Positions 1 to 11,606 of a stretch of 64,000 bases of DNA are shown one piece after another. Made by a program: the position numbers and the translations under genes. Numbering within the stretch: the first letter of the stretch is position 1; the number at the start of each line of letters is the position of its first letter. Below the pieces are notes generated by a model that was not told where the DNA came from, did not search any database, and was given only the letters and a program-made list of their open reading frames with translations. Source of the DNA: Apodospora peruviana (lineage: Eukaryota > Ascomycota > Sordariomycetes > Sordariales > Lasiosphaeriaceae); contig JAUEDM010000007.1 in assembly GCA_033439685.1 (NCBI GenBank), forward strand, positions 2,284,501-2,348,500. The letters run 5' to 3'.

Positions 1-1270
1 TGAGATCCCTATGCTGTTCTCTGACCATAGTACCGTATGTTAAATTCCAAATCCCAGCTAGATAACTGCCAACGGCTTTGTCTTTGCCATAGTCAAAGCC
101 TCTGTGTACAACCCATGTGTTCCCAAAAGGTTAACGGTCGAGAGACTACTCGAGCCCACCAGCGTATTATCGATAGGATTCATAACTTACGGTTATTGGC
201 ATGGCAGGAGTTGATGAGAAGATCCGCAAAGGGTCTCTGCGCCCAAATTCCGTACCATCCGACTCTCCAGTTCCGTTCCGTCCGTCTTTGCTTATGCCAA
301 GAATGTCGTGAGACTCCAGAACCAGGAAATGAAAAGAGAGGCTGAACTGGCGATTGGCTGACGCCAGCCCGGAACCCGACACCGCATTCCCGCAATTGCA
401 TCCTGCCTCATGTATTGACGCCGAATTTTACACGACAGCGGCGTGCAAGTCTCTTTGATGAATCATATTGTCCCTTCATGCATCTTTTAGTCTCCATCTT
501 GAACTTGCACCCACGGCAGTGGACCGGGCATGTAACACAGCAGCTGGGCTACTGCAAGCTTCGATAGTCGCGGTAACACGAAACTCCCACCAGTTATGAT
601 CACGGGTCCGCTCCTCGGGCTTGAGTAGTCCGAACTTGATCACCATGGACTTACGGCCAAAGCCGAGGACTCCAGGTACCGTACCAGAAAGGAATCAGCA
701 AAACGACGCTGACCTTCATTATTAATAATCACACTCATCTGATGAGCTGACATGGGAAGATTGACTTCAAGCGTGTTCCGTAATCAAGGTTGATCCTCGT
801 CTGCCCCGCAAGTGCCGCGGTGAGATCAGCGTTGCCTTATTAGTAGGGCTGCCCAATATCACCTCCTCGGGTGGAAAAGACCGGTGAAGCACAGCCAGCA
901 AATGCAGAATCTCCTGACAAACTGCTCGGGCACGTCGGCCGCAACGACGCCTCAAGCTTGCATAAGCAAGCAACCCGTGACGACTTGCTAGACTTGTCAG
1001 CTTTCCATTTCCCGTACCCAATACGCAATAGCATGGCGTCATGTCCGCATTTCCCTGGACCAACCCGTCCCTTGCGCGCATCTGACTGCTATGAAATTAA
1101 TGTCATGCTGAGGAGGTGGAAAGCAGCAGTGAGAGGTATAAAGCCTGGCATCGCCCTGTCAACTCGTCGGAAGGATCCAGTTACACGGTCAGCTGGTCCA
1201 GTCGTCCAAAGCCAGTATAACCATCGTCAACTTGTAGCCCCTGACGTGGACGCCCATCCTCAACACTGAG
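1..1270. other. Intergenic, no supported gene
   Basis: Short overlapping open frames on both strands lack recognisable domains, good starts or splice patterns. The last few hundred bases presumably hold the promoter and leader of the amidohydrolase gene that starts at 1271. No repeat or RNA gene was recognised. Confidence 0.6.
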
Positions 1271-2806
1271 ATGCATCTCATTAACCTCCTCGCGCTTTTA
1301 TTCCAGGCCGCCGGTCCCGCCGCCGCGGGTTCAATCCTCTTCTCTGGAGGCACGATCATCGGCTTCAAGGCAGCGACCGATTCAACACCGGAATCGCTCG
1401 ACGTGGTCCGCAATGGCTCCGTGCTCGTCACCGACGACCGCATAGCCGGCGTCTTCTCCGGCGCGGCCCCGGCTGACCAAGTCCCAGAGGGCACCGAGAC
1501 AGTCAACATCAGCAAGAAGATCATCACGACCGGATTCATCGACACGCACAAACACGGCTGGCAAACGGCCTTCAAGACCCTGGGGTCCAACACGTCTTTG
1601 CCGGACTACTTTAACCGTTACGGCGAGTTTGCCACCGAGGGTCTTCTGACAGCAGACGACGTGTACCTCGGCCAGCTGACGGGCATCTACGAGGCGCTCA
1701 ACGGCGGAGTGACCACGATTCTCGACCACGCCCATCACACCTGGAGCAACGCGACCTCTCAGGCTGGCCTGAAGGCGTCAATCGATAGTGGTGGCCGCAT
1801 CTTCTGGGCCTACGCGTTCCACCACATTGCCAATTTCACCGTCGCGGAACAGGTAGCCAACTTCCGCGATCTGGCAACAAAGGCGGATTTCGAGGGCACA
1901 CCAACAACACTGGGCGTGGCGTACGACCTCTTCGGCCCAAACCCGGACCTCGAGGAAGTTAAGACCGTCATGGGGTTGGTGAAGGAGTTTAACGCCTCGG
2001 TCATCACGACGCACTCCCTCCAAGGGCCATGGGGCTACGACAACAGCCCCGAAGACGTATCCAACCTAGGCTACCTGAATATTTCTACTCCGATCGTCTT
2101 CTCGCACGCCAGCTTTCTTACCGCAACCGGCGCGACCCTCCTCCGCAGCACGAATCAATACATCTCCATCACCGCCGAGTCCGAGATGCACTACGGCCAC
2201 ACCCACCCGGTCAGCCACCTAATCCAGGATCAGGCGTCTCTCGGAATCGACACCCATTTCACCTACTCGAGCGACATCCTGACGCAGGCAAGACTCTGGC
2301 TGCAGTCGACCCGCAGAAAACTCTACGCCGAAGTTTTAGGTAGATGGCAAATCGGCGCGCACAACCCCATGTCGGTCAACCAAGCGTTCCTGTTGGCCAC
2401 GCGCAACGGCGGCCTCGCGCTGCGGCGCGACGACCTTGGGGTCCTGCGCGTCGGCGCGAAGGCAGACTTAGTAGTCTGGGACGGCACGTCGCCGGCGCTG
2501 CTGGGGTGGAACGACCCCGTCGCGGCGGTGATCCTGCACGCCAGCGTGGCCGATATCGAACACGTGCTTGTGGATGGCAAGTTCCGGAAGCGCGACTTCA
2601 AGCTCGTCGATAAGACGTATCCCGATATCCAAGCCAAGTTCCTGGCTAGCGCGGAGAGGATACAGAACGTGCTGATCGAGACGCCGTTGCCCGTTTTGAA
2701 TGGGAGCTTCCTGAGCGGATATCCGTATGCGGATCCGTTGAGGGTGGATGTGCAGCGTGGAGCTGGGGATGCCTATGGGGAGCAGTTTTTGGCGGAGCAG
2801 ATTTGA
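1271..2806 (+). CDS. Secreted amidohydrolase (ATZ/TRZ, cytosine deaminase-like superfamily)
   Basis: An intronless 511-aa frame. The N terminus (about residues 1-20) is hydrophobic and ends in small residues, like a secretion signal. A metal-dependent amidohydrolase barrel follows: the metal-binding HxH is His93-Lys-His95 in a GFIDTHKHGW context, later histidines lie in ITTHS and FSHAS, and a candidate metal/catalytic Asp lies in YSSD. The C-terminal part returns to the small beta domain (GAKADLVVWDG), which is normal for chlorohydrolase/guanine deaminase-type enzymes. Family members hydrolyse C-N or C-Cl bonds of heterocycles. The actual substrate cannot be read from the sequence. Length is near the family norm, and the start is the first ATG of the frame, giving the signal peptide. 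Confidence 0.88.
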   Translation: MHLINLLALLFQAAGPAAAGSILFSGGTIIGFKAATDSTPESLDVVRNGSVLVTDDRIAGVFSGAAPADQVPEGTETVNISKKIITTGFIDTHKHGWQTAFKTLGSNTSLPDYFNRYGEFATEGLLTADDVYLGQLTGIYEALNGGVTTILDHAHHTWSNATSQAGLKASIDSGGRIFWAYAFHHIANFTVAEQVANFRDLATKADFEGTPTTLGVAYDLFGPNPDLEEVKTVMGLVKEFNASVITTHSLQGPWGYDNSPEDVSNLGYLNISTPIVFSHASFLTATGATLLRSTNQYISITAESEMHYGHTHPVSHLIQDQASLGIDTHFTYSSDILTQARLWLQSTRRKLYAEVLGRWQIGAHNPMSVNQAFLLATRNGGLALRRDDLGVLRVGAKADLVVWDGTSPALLGWNDPVAAVILHASVADIEHVLVDGKFRKRDFKLVDKTYPDIQAKFLASAERIQNVLIETPLPVLNGSFLSGYPYADPLRVDVQRGAGDAYGEQFLAEQI

Positions 2807-2964
2807 GTCGTGGATGAAGTTGAGTGGAAAGGAAGTAATTAATCTAATTCTAGTCGGTTGTCGCAGTATATACAGGACTAATAAGTTCTCTTCCATTAGC
2901 CGTCCGCAATTGGGGATATTAGTTTGGTCGACTGAAGTGACACACCAGATCTAAGCATTCCTGT

Positions 2965-4046
2965 CTAAGCTGACTTGAACATGAACTCGGACACTCCAAG
3001 CCGCACAAGGTCCCGTGGCCCGAATCCTCTATCCCACACCCTGCCCCTGAGCCTCTGTTCTCGAATGCTCCAGAATATCGACCCCTTGTCCCGCATTAAC
3101 AACTGTTTTAACGGTAACAAATATCAGGGTTGAACTTACATCATACGTCTGACGGAGGTCCTCCTTCGAGACCTTGCCGTTCTTTTGTAGTAGTAACCAG
3201 GTAGTACCAAACTCAAACACAGCCGCGAACCACTGGCATTGTCAATACAAACCCATACCAACGACAGAAAACAGGTAGTACTCACACCAAAGGGATCAAC
3301 AGCAAGCCTATTCCCAGCAATCATGGTCCACAACTCCATAAACGACAGCGCTCCATTGTCGTTCTTGTCCCACTTGGAGAAGATATCCTCAAACTTTTGC
3401 GGCACGAAGCGACCTTCTGTGTCGTAGACACCCGAGTCGGAGCCATGCTTCTCCTCCCGTCAGTCGCAATCTTGTCGCTCGAAGATCGGATTGCTCACCT
3501 TGGCTTTGTGGATACCACCCACATAGACCCTGAACCACGGATCGGGGATATACGAGTACGCGAGCCGCGTGGGGTACGAGAAGTTGACGTTGATGATGAA
3601 GGCCGCCAGCAGCGAGAAGACGATGCTGAAGCCCAGCTCGCGGAAGCCGGTGTACGTGTCCCAGGGGTAGATGGCGCCGTCGCCGTCGCGGTCCCAAAAG
3701 AGGATGTGCTGTTGGAGGACGGTCTGGTCATCCTCACAAGTCAGTACTTGCAATCACCTCGGACAAGAACAGGATTGGGGATAGGTACATGATCTCTGAA
3801 CCCGCGCGAATAATTGGCGCTGCCATCGGGCTTAAATTCGGAGACGGCAAGAGTCGCGCGCGCAATGCCGGGCTTATCAATGAATGCGTCGGCGTTGATG
3901 GCTTGTGGGCGTTGGAGGGTGGCGGGACAGTGAGCCGCAGTGGTGTCGAAGTTTGCAAACTCCTGGTCGACTGCCGAGTCGCCTGCGGCCGACTTGTTCG
4001 ACCAGGTCACGGTGGACGCATTGTACTCGAGGGAGCTGGCTGGCAT
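2965..4046 (-). CDS. Caleosin (EF-hand lipid-droplet protein, likely peroxygenase)
   Basis: Five exons join in frame to 288 aa: 4046-3789, 3732-3499, 3447-3286, 3232-3140 and 3084-2965. All four introns are 51-56 nt and phase 0. The N-terminal EF-hand loop is DRDGDG (residues 100-105), preceded by the conserved His95. A hydrophobic segment with a proline turn follows, then the second conserved His region (HKAKHGSDSG), then WLLLQKNGKVSKEDLR and the terminal SIFWSIRE block. Known caleosins sit on lipid droplets or ER membranes, and many are heme peroxygenases that use the two invariant histidines to make oxylipins. Both histidines and the calcium loop are present, so activity is plausible. Divergently placed from the membrane-protein gene at 5050. 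Confidence 0.93.
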
Positions 4047-5049
4047 CTTGGGTTTTAAGATGGCAATCGGATTGGTGTTGAGAGACTGGAGGGGACGGAT
4101 TTATGTGTGTGTCGAGAAGTGGAAGTTATTCGTCGAAAAGGGATTTGGAGACTGGATGGTGTGCGGATTAGAACTGGATCAAGGACTTGATCAGGCAGAA
4201 GAGCATTCGCAGAGAACAGACGATGATGCGTGTTACTCCGTGCCTGCCGTGAAAGAAAAGCGTGCATTTTCACATGCTAGGTTGTTATTCAGACACCGGT
4301 GACGTCATCGAAAGAACCCAGGGAAAGCACATGTCACATAGCCCCTATCCCACGTTTTATTTACATGTAAATACTTTTAGAATCAGGAGTACGGGGTAAC
4401 TTGAAGTATTAGTAGCCGATGGGTGAATTAATGCACGTAGAAGCATAACATTCAGAAACGGGTGTAAAACCCCTAGAAGCCTCGATTGATAATGATTACG
4501 CATATTCCACCCTCAATCCATGGCTGTCTTGCCCTCAAGAGGAATGTAACATCAAGGCAGGTTTCGTGCCTCGCAACTTGCTCCTATTACATATATCGTC
4601 AAACTTCTTATACATCGGTTAAAGCCGCCATGAATATCAAGAATATTGCAGGGCTGCCAAGGAGGTCGAAGTCGGACTCGGAAATCTAATTGCGCCGCAA
4701 CCACCAGGCCCAATCTATCTTAGCACCTCCCCCTTAAATACGACATCGTCCATTCCCGCGTGGGAAATTAATTAGCCGCGATCACGCGGTCGCGATCCTC
4801 CAGGCTCCAACCGCCAGATACCTGAATTTCTTTTCCACCCAAAATTTTCATTCTCTTGTCAATTATCAACAGACGTCGCATCGATCTCGTCCAGACAGCT
4901 GTCGTCGGTAGCTGAGACCGACTTGCATCCAACAACACAAACAACGAGGCCAATCCGGCGCACCGACCTTCCGAACCAGAGGTCGTCGCGTGCGTAGAGT
5001 CAACAACCGAGTCGCTATATCCCGAGTCTCGCCAGTTCCTCAATTACAG
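4047..5049. other. Divergent intergenic region between caleosin and membrane-protein genes
   Basis: About 1 kb between two divergent starts, so it should hold both promoters. It contains AT-richer stretches near 4340-4660 and a pyrimidine-rich stretch before 5050. No gene, repeat or RNA was recognised. Confidence 0.5.
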
Positions 5050-5697
5050 ATGGCGACCATCACGCGCCACAAGAAAAGAGGTGGATTTGAAGCCTCCCCA
5101 AACCAAACTGAAGCCTCCAGCCCAAGCCAAAACCACGGCAACAGGTCCAGTCCCCTGCTGTTCTTCGTCCTGCTCGCCATTGGCATAGTGCTCGCCATAA
5201 TCGCCGGCTACATCGTCATCAGATGCTGTCTGAATCGGAAACGGATGCGCAAGGAGGCTCAGCTACAAATCGCCATGGGCGGTGTCGTCGCGGGGCAACC
5301 GGTTGTGATGACGAGGCCGTCGGGCGACCATCGAGGCGGGCAAAGGAGTAGGTCGACTGGGCCTAGACCGCCACTGTTGGCGAGGTTGAAGGGGTATTGG
5401 CAACCCGCAAGGACTACTCCAGCGGTCGACGCGGTCGCTCCGACGACGGAAATGATGCCTGTGGAGGCAGGGCACACACCGGGGAGCGTCGCAGTGCCGG
5501 CGCGTTCGGCGGCCGCGATACAGCTTCAGGAGTATTACGCGCCGCCCGTCGGTAGATCGCGTCCGGCCGCGAGCCAGGCTGCCGCTACTGCGACGCTGCC
5601 GACGGAGTATTATGCGCCGCAAGGGACTTCGGGTGGTGCTGTCAGCCAGCGGAGGCATAGTGAAGAGGGATTACCGGGCCCCTTGAAGTATAGGTAG
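5050..5697 (+). CDS. Single-pass membrane protein, function unknown
   Basis: A 215-aa intronless frame starting at ATG 5050; the frame stays open upstream but has no earlier ATG. The N-terminal 37 residues are hydrophilic and Ser/Asn-rich. One strong transmembrane helix (about residues 38-61, SPLLFFVLLAIGIVLAIIAG region) is followed by RCCLNRKRMRK, a positive-inside stop-transfer signal. The remaining tail is low complexity, rich in Pro, Ala, Thr and Arg, with two EYYAP-type repeats (QEYYAPPVG and TEYYAPQGT). Similar small single-TM proteins with disordered tails are common in filamentous fungi and have no assigned role. Confidence in coding is moderate because no family was recognised. Confidence 0.7.
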   Translation: MATITRHKKRGGFEASPNQTEASSPSQNHGNRSSPLLFFVLLAIGIVLAIIAGYIVIRCCLNRKRMRKEAQLQIAMGGVVAGQPVVMTRPSGDHRGGQRSRSTGPRPPLLARLKGYWQPARTTPAVDAVAPTTEMMPVEAGHTPGSVAVPARSAAAIQLQEYYAPPVGRSRPAASQAAATATLPTEYYAPQGTSGGAVSQRRHSEEGLPGPLKYR

Positions 5698-5785
5698 CGA
5701 GACACAGTTTATTTATCTTCCGCACGCGTGTAATACGTGAATGAATTACTGGAATTTACATTTGAACATCCCCCTTCTCAGCATC

Positions 5786-8700
5786 TTAACCGAACTCCTG
5801 ACCTCCTCCTCGCCGCCGACCGACCGCCGACCTCCACCGCGGGACGGTCGATCCGTCTGTTCTGGTTATGCCGTTGCCATTGTTGAGATCTGCTGCCTCG
5901 ATATCCTTCTTCATCGACTCAAACCCGTCTGAGGGAGGCCGGAGGACAGACTTATTTGCATTACCGAGACCAGCTTCCCACCTAGGAGGGGGAATCTTCC
6001 TAACCTTGACGAGGAAACCGTCTTTCGGGGACGTTGATATGGCAGCCGGATATGGAGGAGGCGGCGGCGGCCCACGCTCGCGGTTACGTCTCGAAACCTC
6101 AAACATCTGGAAGACCTTGTAGACGGCCCACATGACGACGCAGAGGCCGATGGTTGCGAGGGTGGAGAGGCCTGTGATTTTGACACGTCGGTATTAGTCG
6201 TTGATCTGGCAAAGCCGGTGATAGAGGGCAGTAGTCTGACCGTACCAAATACTTCTGCCAGCGGGCCCTTCAGCCACATCTCTGGGAATCCGTCGACGCT
6301 CAAGGCGAGTAGGCCGCATACAAATGATAATGGTGCCTAATTATACGCGAATCAGCCAAACATCATCAGGCTGGGTGACTGGGAGGGACGTACAAACAGC
6401 ACGGTCACGGCAGTAAAGATGAAGAGCATGGTGGACTGCTCGCCCATAGACAAGGCATCCTCGATGGTAGCTTCTCGTTGTCGTAGATCCAGAAGTGTCG
6501 TGGCCTGTTGTTTTTTTTGTTTTTTTTTTTTTTTTTTCCCATGTCAGTGCCAAACCACCTGGCTACCTCTCAACCGCTGATGGTGTACGATGAACTCACC
6601 ATGGACCGAACTCTCTCCGCTTCCGACTCAAGTTGCGTAAATGTCTCCATGCTGGCAGGCATGACGCCCGTCCTATTGTTGTCGGCATTGCCATAGCTAT
6701 TTGATATACTGCCGTCTTCAGCCCGGCTGTTCGCAACAGGTTCTGTCCCTGGCGGCCCGTACACGGCCTGGCGGAACATGTTAAACACGCCCGCCTGACC
6801 AAGCAAGACTCTCTTGATCATGCCGATCTCGCCGATATTATCGTCCACTCTAATCAAGATCTTGGTCTCCTCTTTGACGTCCCTGTAGAAAGCCCCGGGG
6901 TCCTTGCTAAGCGAGCCCAGTCCCTTCCTCAGTGAGTCAAAACGCTCCGTTACTTGGACGTACTAAGTAGTTGTTATTACATCGTAGTCAGCGGCTTTGA
7001 GCTTTTTGATGATAAGAGACAAGACTTACAAGTTCAGCGATCGAGTTGGAATACGCCTTCGTATAGGGCACCTCGATATCGTGGCAATCCTTTGGCGCGT
7101 CGGGGTTCACGCACTGCACAAAGGCCTTGGCTTCAAAAGCCATGCAGCTTCGGAGGATGGTTTCCGCCACCAGGTTCATGTCGATGTTGTCTTCTTCGTC
7201 TTGGATGTCCTGATTGTCGCTGATGCTGTTGAGGACGTGGTCGTGGAGTCTGGCCTCGTTGCTCTTGTCGAGTCGTTCTGCGTAGAGGGTGATGATGGTG
7301 TTTGCGTCCAGCTTGAAGAGCCAGAAGTGCGGCACGGTGATGAAGTCGTCCGGTTCGGGGACTGTGTTCCCATGGCCACGTAGATCGTTTTCTTCTGGTA
7401 GACTAGGTGTGGGGCTGGGTGTGCTTGGGAATCTTTTATGCTCGGCGTGGGTGACCTTGGGCGAGATATTCTGCGCCTTCTGGGCCTCGACGTCTGTAGC
7501 TATTACGCCCTCCTCCACGGTCGGCCGGGTTCTAGCTTCCGTCTTGTCTTCGTGGTCCTTCTCCCCAGCTGCCTCTAGAACGTCCCGCTGGCTTTGCCGC
7601 GAAGCCCATTCCTCACTCTCTGGTGGACGAGCCGCGGCCGCCTCCAAGTCATATCCGCTCAGTGTGATATCTGTTGTAGTGGTCCGAGGAAGAGGAAGCG
7701 TCTCGCTGCTTCCAGAAGAAACTGGTAACGACACCCGTCTCTCGGCCGGCTTCTTGAGCACATCCAAGCTCTTCCGTTTGAGCCGCCTAATATAGCGTAT
7801 CATCACCTGGTCACCATCCAGAAGCGCAACCTTTTCGGTGTCAAGATGCTCGTGGTAGGACTGATCCAAGCTGCGGGGCAGCGGCTGGTCGAGAAAGCTG
7901 CACAGGTGCAACATGTTTATTAAGTGTGTCCTGGCGGCTGAGTCGGACGTCACGTTAGCAAGGGCGCCTGCGAAGACGTCTCTGTTTCCGGCGCCTTCGA
8001 GAACCTGGTTTCGATGGCCACGTGCAAGCTGAACATAGTCTCTCTTGTCAACGTCGACAACCGGAAGCTGGACCGTGGACGAGGGTCAGTTTCGCTGCAA
8101 CATTATCCGACTGGGAATCCGGTGCACCCACCACCAGAGCATACATCTCATCACTCTCCATTTTTTTCTCGGACGAGCTTTGACGCTGTAGCAAGTCATC
8201 AATCAGCAGACGATAACATATCACTCATGATCAATGAACTCACAAGAAAATGCCGCTTTCTCTCCGGTCCCTCGGCATCAACCGCGCCGAAGACACGACT
8301 GACAAACTCGCTCATCTCCCGATATCGCTCCCTCGAGTACATGTTAGTTGCACAGATACTCCTCACCAGATCCTTAGTCCATGCCTCGCTGACTGCCGGC
8401 AGATGTATCCATTTCCTTTCCACCATGCGCTGTGACCGAGCTGGCTGATCGTCGCTGTAGATAAGCTGCCAAATATCCGGCGACGCCCACTTGATGTCGC
8501 TATTTGGCTCCCAGAAACTCCCCTTAAACGCCCTGCTGAGGCTCTGCTGTAGTCCCCGTGGCGCCGGTGGCATCGTCGTCAAGCTGAACTCGGGCAAGGT
8601 CCTATTCTCCGGAACCGCCGACCTTTTACCTTTGCGCCTCGTGACCTTGGGTGGATTATCAAAGAGACTGATCTGATGGTGTGACGAGCAGTAGTACCTC

Positions 8701-9191
8701 GGAAGGTGTCCTTTCTCGTCGGCCAGTTCGGTGTTCGCGCCCCGTTTGAGGAGGCGCTCGATGCAGTCCCTGTGGTTGTACATGGTGGCCAGATGCAGCG
8801 CGGTGGATTTTTCCTTGTCGGTTGCATCGATGTTGATTTCCTTTTGCTCCAGGAGGAGATCCAGCTGTTCGACTCGCCCGAACTTGGCTGCGATGTGGAG
8901 TGCTGTTCTGCCTCTGTGATCGCGAGCGTTGAGGTCAAGGTCGTGGGCGGCGATAAGCTCCCTCAGTTTCGCCGTGTCACTCTGCCTGACAGCGTCGTGG
9001 AGAAGAGTACCAGACTCGAGTTGTCGCATCCTTTCGGCGTTGGCATCTCGCGTGTATTGCTCTGCCTGGACGCGCGAGTGGTCTGACGCCATTCTGGACA
9101 TGTGCGATGGTCGATGCGAAGTGATGGGTCGCAGAAACTGGTCGACCAGACGAGAGCTCTGCCGTTGTTGAGGATGGTCTGAAGAATCCAT
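5786..9191 (-). CDS. Ankyrin-repeat protein with C-terminal CorA-like two-helix membrane domain
   Basis: Seven exons join in frame to 996 aa: 9191-8244, 8185-8132, 8067-7030, 6962-6600, 6504-6394, 6336-6246 and 6171-5786. Introns of 57-95 nt have clear GT-AG ends and mostly visible branch points. Residues about 59-165 form three to four ankyrin repeats (TALHIAAKFG, TALHLATMYNH). A long middle region follows, then a helical stretch (RKGLGSLSKD, ATTLLDLRQREATIEDA) leading to two transmembrane helices at about 824-848 and 870-889. This is the architecture of CorA-like Mg2+-transporter domains in fungal ankyrin proteins. The classical GMN selectivity motif is not seen; APLSFVCGLLAL occupies that place. 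The tail is proline- and basic-rich. Ion transport is therefore unproven. The 54-nt second exon is the least certain. Confidence 0.85.
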
Positions 9192-9453
9192 TGTGCTGGG
9201 TTGAACTCTCGATGAACTTGGATATCGGTTCGGTGGAACATCAACTCAGTCCACTGGGTGAGGTGAGTAGAGGAATAACTTGGCAGCGAAAATATTGACG
9301 CTAGTGGAATAGGCTGCATGCGCGTCGATCGGCAATTTTCCTTGCTCGTGATTGGAGCACCATCAGTTCTCGGCCGCTGAAAATACAGCTTCTCAAGCCA
9401 CCTGCATCAGGCACTGTCTTCCCTTTCCAACGCCGGCATAGGCAATGTCTTAC

Positions 9454-10174
9454 CTATCCATAAAACCAGCCAAACAAGCCTGTCGTCGGACTACATGAGC
9501 TCCAGCCAAGCTCTGGTTTGACCAGCTGCCAGACGACCGAGAACTCGTGCAGGTTGACGTTGGGCCGCATGTGTACCACCCGGCCGGCCCCCCACCATGC
9601 TGAAGGTGTTTCGCGGGGATCTTGCCTGGGTGCTGGAAGCTTGAGTTTGGTGTCCCAATGGTCAAACACGAGAGCTCAGAGCTTTGCGCGCTTTTCCTCC
9701 AGGTCTGCCTCGGTTCTCAAGAGAGGAGAGGTGTTTAGCCTCCGACAGTGCGTACAGAATGTTGTCAGCCAAGGTCTTCTGCGCGGCCGTCACATGCTGA
9801 GGGATGCTGAGGACGACCTGAAGGTCAGACCGGGGTTGAGAAGAGACGATCAAATCGACGGGAGGTATAGTATAGGCGGTGTTTAATGCTAATAATGGAA
9901 TGAAAGGTGGATTATGTAGGAGGGAAAGCGACATGAACCAACGAGCCTTTTTCAAGTCAAGATGGAAAAACTGACTCTGCTTGAAGTTCAGAGGCCAGGC
10001 CTTGAACTCGGAGACTGTAAAGGTTTCCTCGTCAGGCTCGAAAACTTCAAAATGCAGGCCGATCTTGAACCAGATGACTGCTCTGGTCGCTGCTCGTTGG
10101 TCCTCCGTGAGGGACTTTTCGTTGTTGAGGGCAGCGAGATCTTCAAAAATCCTGTTTGCTTGTTCTCTATCTCT
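9454..10174 (-). pseudogene. Decayed coding relic (frameshift plus nonsense codon)
   Basis: Immediately downstream of the NmrA-like gene, a frame without ATG runs from 10174. It has convincing protein-like composition (IFEDLAALNNEKSLTEDQ, VIWFKIGLHFEVFEPDEE) and continues past 9955 to a stop at 9662. From about 9730 the protein-like reading moves to another frame (EADLEEKRAKL), hits one TGA at about 9692, then resumes in that frame (VFDHWDTKLKLPAPRQDP) to a stop at 9454. One frame change plus one stop, with no good intron to explain both, suggests a broken gene or a 5'-truncated duplicate. No family was recognised. Alternatively it is the 3' part of a real gene with unrecognised exons. Confidence 0.42.
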
Positions 10175-10198
10175 TTAAATACAATAGTCGCCACAAGA

Positions 10199-11606
10199 TC
10201 AAGGTTTCCCAGCCCAGATTTCCTCTAGAAACGACTTATGAGACTTGTACTTTCCACCAACCAGCCGATTCCATTCGTCCGCCGCCTTCCACGCCCCCGT
10301 TCCAAAACTCAGGAGCATTCCTTTGGTAATGACCTTTCCGAATGCCTCGCGCTCCTCCTGCGTCATGTTGGCCACCGAGTTGTGGTTCGGCATCGGGATC
10401 CAGGTCGAGTTGAGGACGCCGGCTTGGACGTCGGCAAGTCTCAACTTGTCGACTGTCCATGGTTTGCCTTCAACCCGGAATGGGTTATGTCAGTATTCAC
10501 TACGGTAGCTTCTGGGGCGTAATAGTGTGGGTGGGTAAGTGCAGTCAATCACCTCGTATCTTCTCCCCCAGAGATATCAGTCCGGTCATCGAGACCGGCT
10601 TGTTGCCGCTGATGCCACCAATGAGCGGCCATTTCCCTTTGTATTCAAGAGCTTTGGTGACGATGCGGACAATGTCGTCCACGCTGGTGAACGTGATCTC
10701 CTGGCGCGACTGGTCTTGCACGAGGATGGCGCGACGCCCGGAGAACTCGATGGGGATCTGGAGAGGTTTGATGTATTTGTGCCAGACGTAGGGCCAGGTG
10801 TAGTATTCCATCATCAGCCCCGGTTGGAAGAGGGTGTATTCGAGAACCTAGTTGTATTTACATGTTAGTATGGAGGAATTTGCTTGGTGGGTAGCATGTA
10901 GATACCTTCTTCATCTTGTTCACCTCGACCAGATAGTCACGAATGATCTGTTTGCCGACATACCATGAGAGGGAGGAGACATCGCCGCTACACGAGGAGG
11001 CTGTGTGAGCTTGATTGCTAGCGTACATATCATCAGGGGGGTGGGAGACGGAGAGACCTACCAAGACCACTCGCTAGGCGCAAATCTCTTCACGCCTACT
11101 TTGATAGATGCGTCGATGAGATTCTTCTGTGCCGTCTCCGCGCCTTCTGTGTAGACAATGATGAAGGACAGCACCGTGTCAACCCCGCTCAGGGCGACGG
11201 CTATGTCGGTGGCATTCTGGTAGTCGACCTTCTTCCAGGTGGTGCCGGGGATGGCGATCTCGTCAGGTTTTGGGTCCTGATGAGTGTTATAAGCACCGGC
11301 TGGTCACTGGAAGGATCACGAGGCGAACCATACCCTTCGAGAGAGAATGACGATGTCATGCCTGTGGGTCTGGATTAGGGAATCGATAATTGTGCGTGCT
11401 AGTTCTGATAAAGTTCTGTCAGCTGTTTCTCTGGCATAGCGGTTTTATGGATCAGGCAGCTGACACTTACGGCCCGAGCCGCCAGCCAGAGCAACCTTAT
11501 GAAGTCGGGGGCCTTGATGGGGATCTGAAGGGGACGCGAGACAACTGCCTGTAGCAAGGAACCAGGTAAAGACAGGGAGAGCGTATTTCCACACAATTGC
11601 AACCAT
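10199..11606 (-). CDS. NmrA-like / isoflavone reductase-like NAD(P)-binding protein with N-terminal hydrophobic leader
   Basis: Six exons join in frame to 355 aa: 11606-11471, 11404-11334, 11276-11062, 10987-10906, 10847-10553 and 10467-10199. A Rossmann fold begins at about residue 40 with VALAGGSGQLA, the glycine-rich NAD(P) motif. The strand ending in VLSFI, KRFAPSEWS and the FQPGLMMEYY segment are typical of NmrA/PCBER-type atypical SDRs. The family acts as redox sensors or small-molecule reductases. Unusually, about 25 residues with a hydrophobic core (YALPVFTWFLATGSCLA) precede the domain and resemble a signal peptide or membrane anchor. If the start is correct, the enzyme would enter the secretory pathway. 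No shorter in-frame ATG before the Rossmann motif was found in exon 1. Confidence 0.82.
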
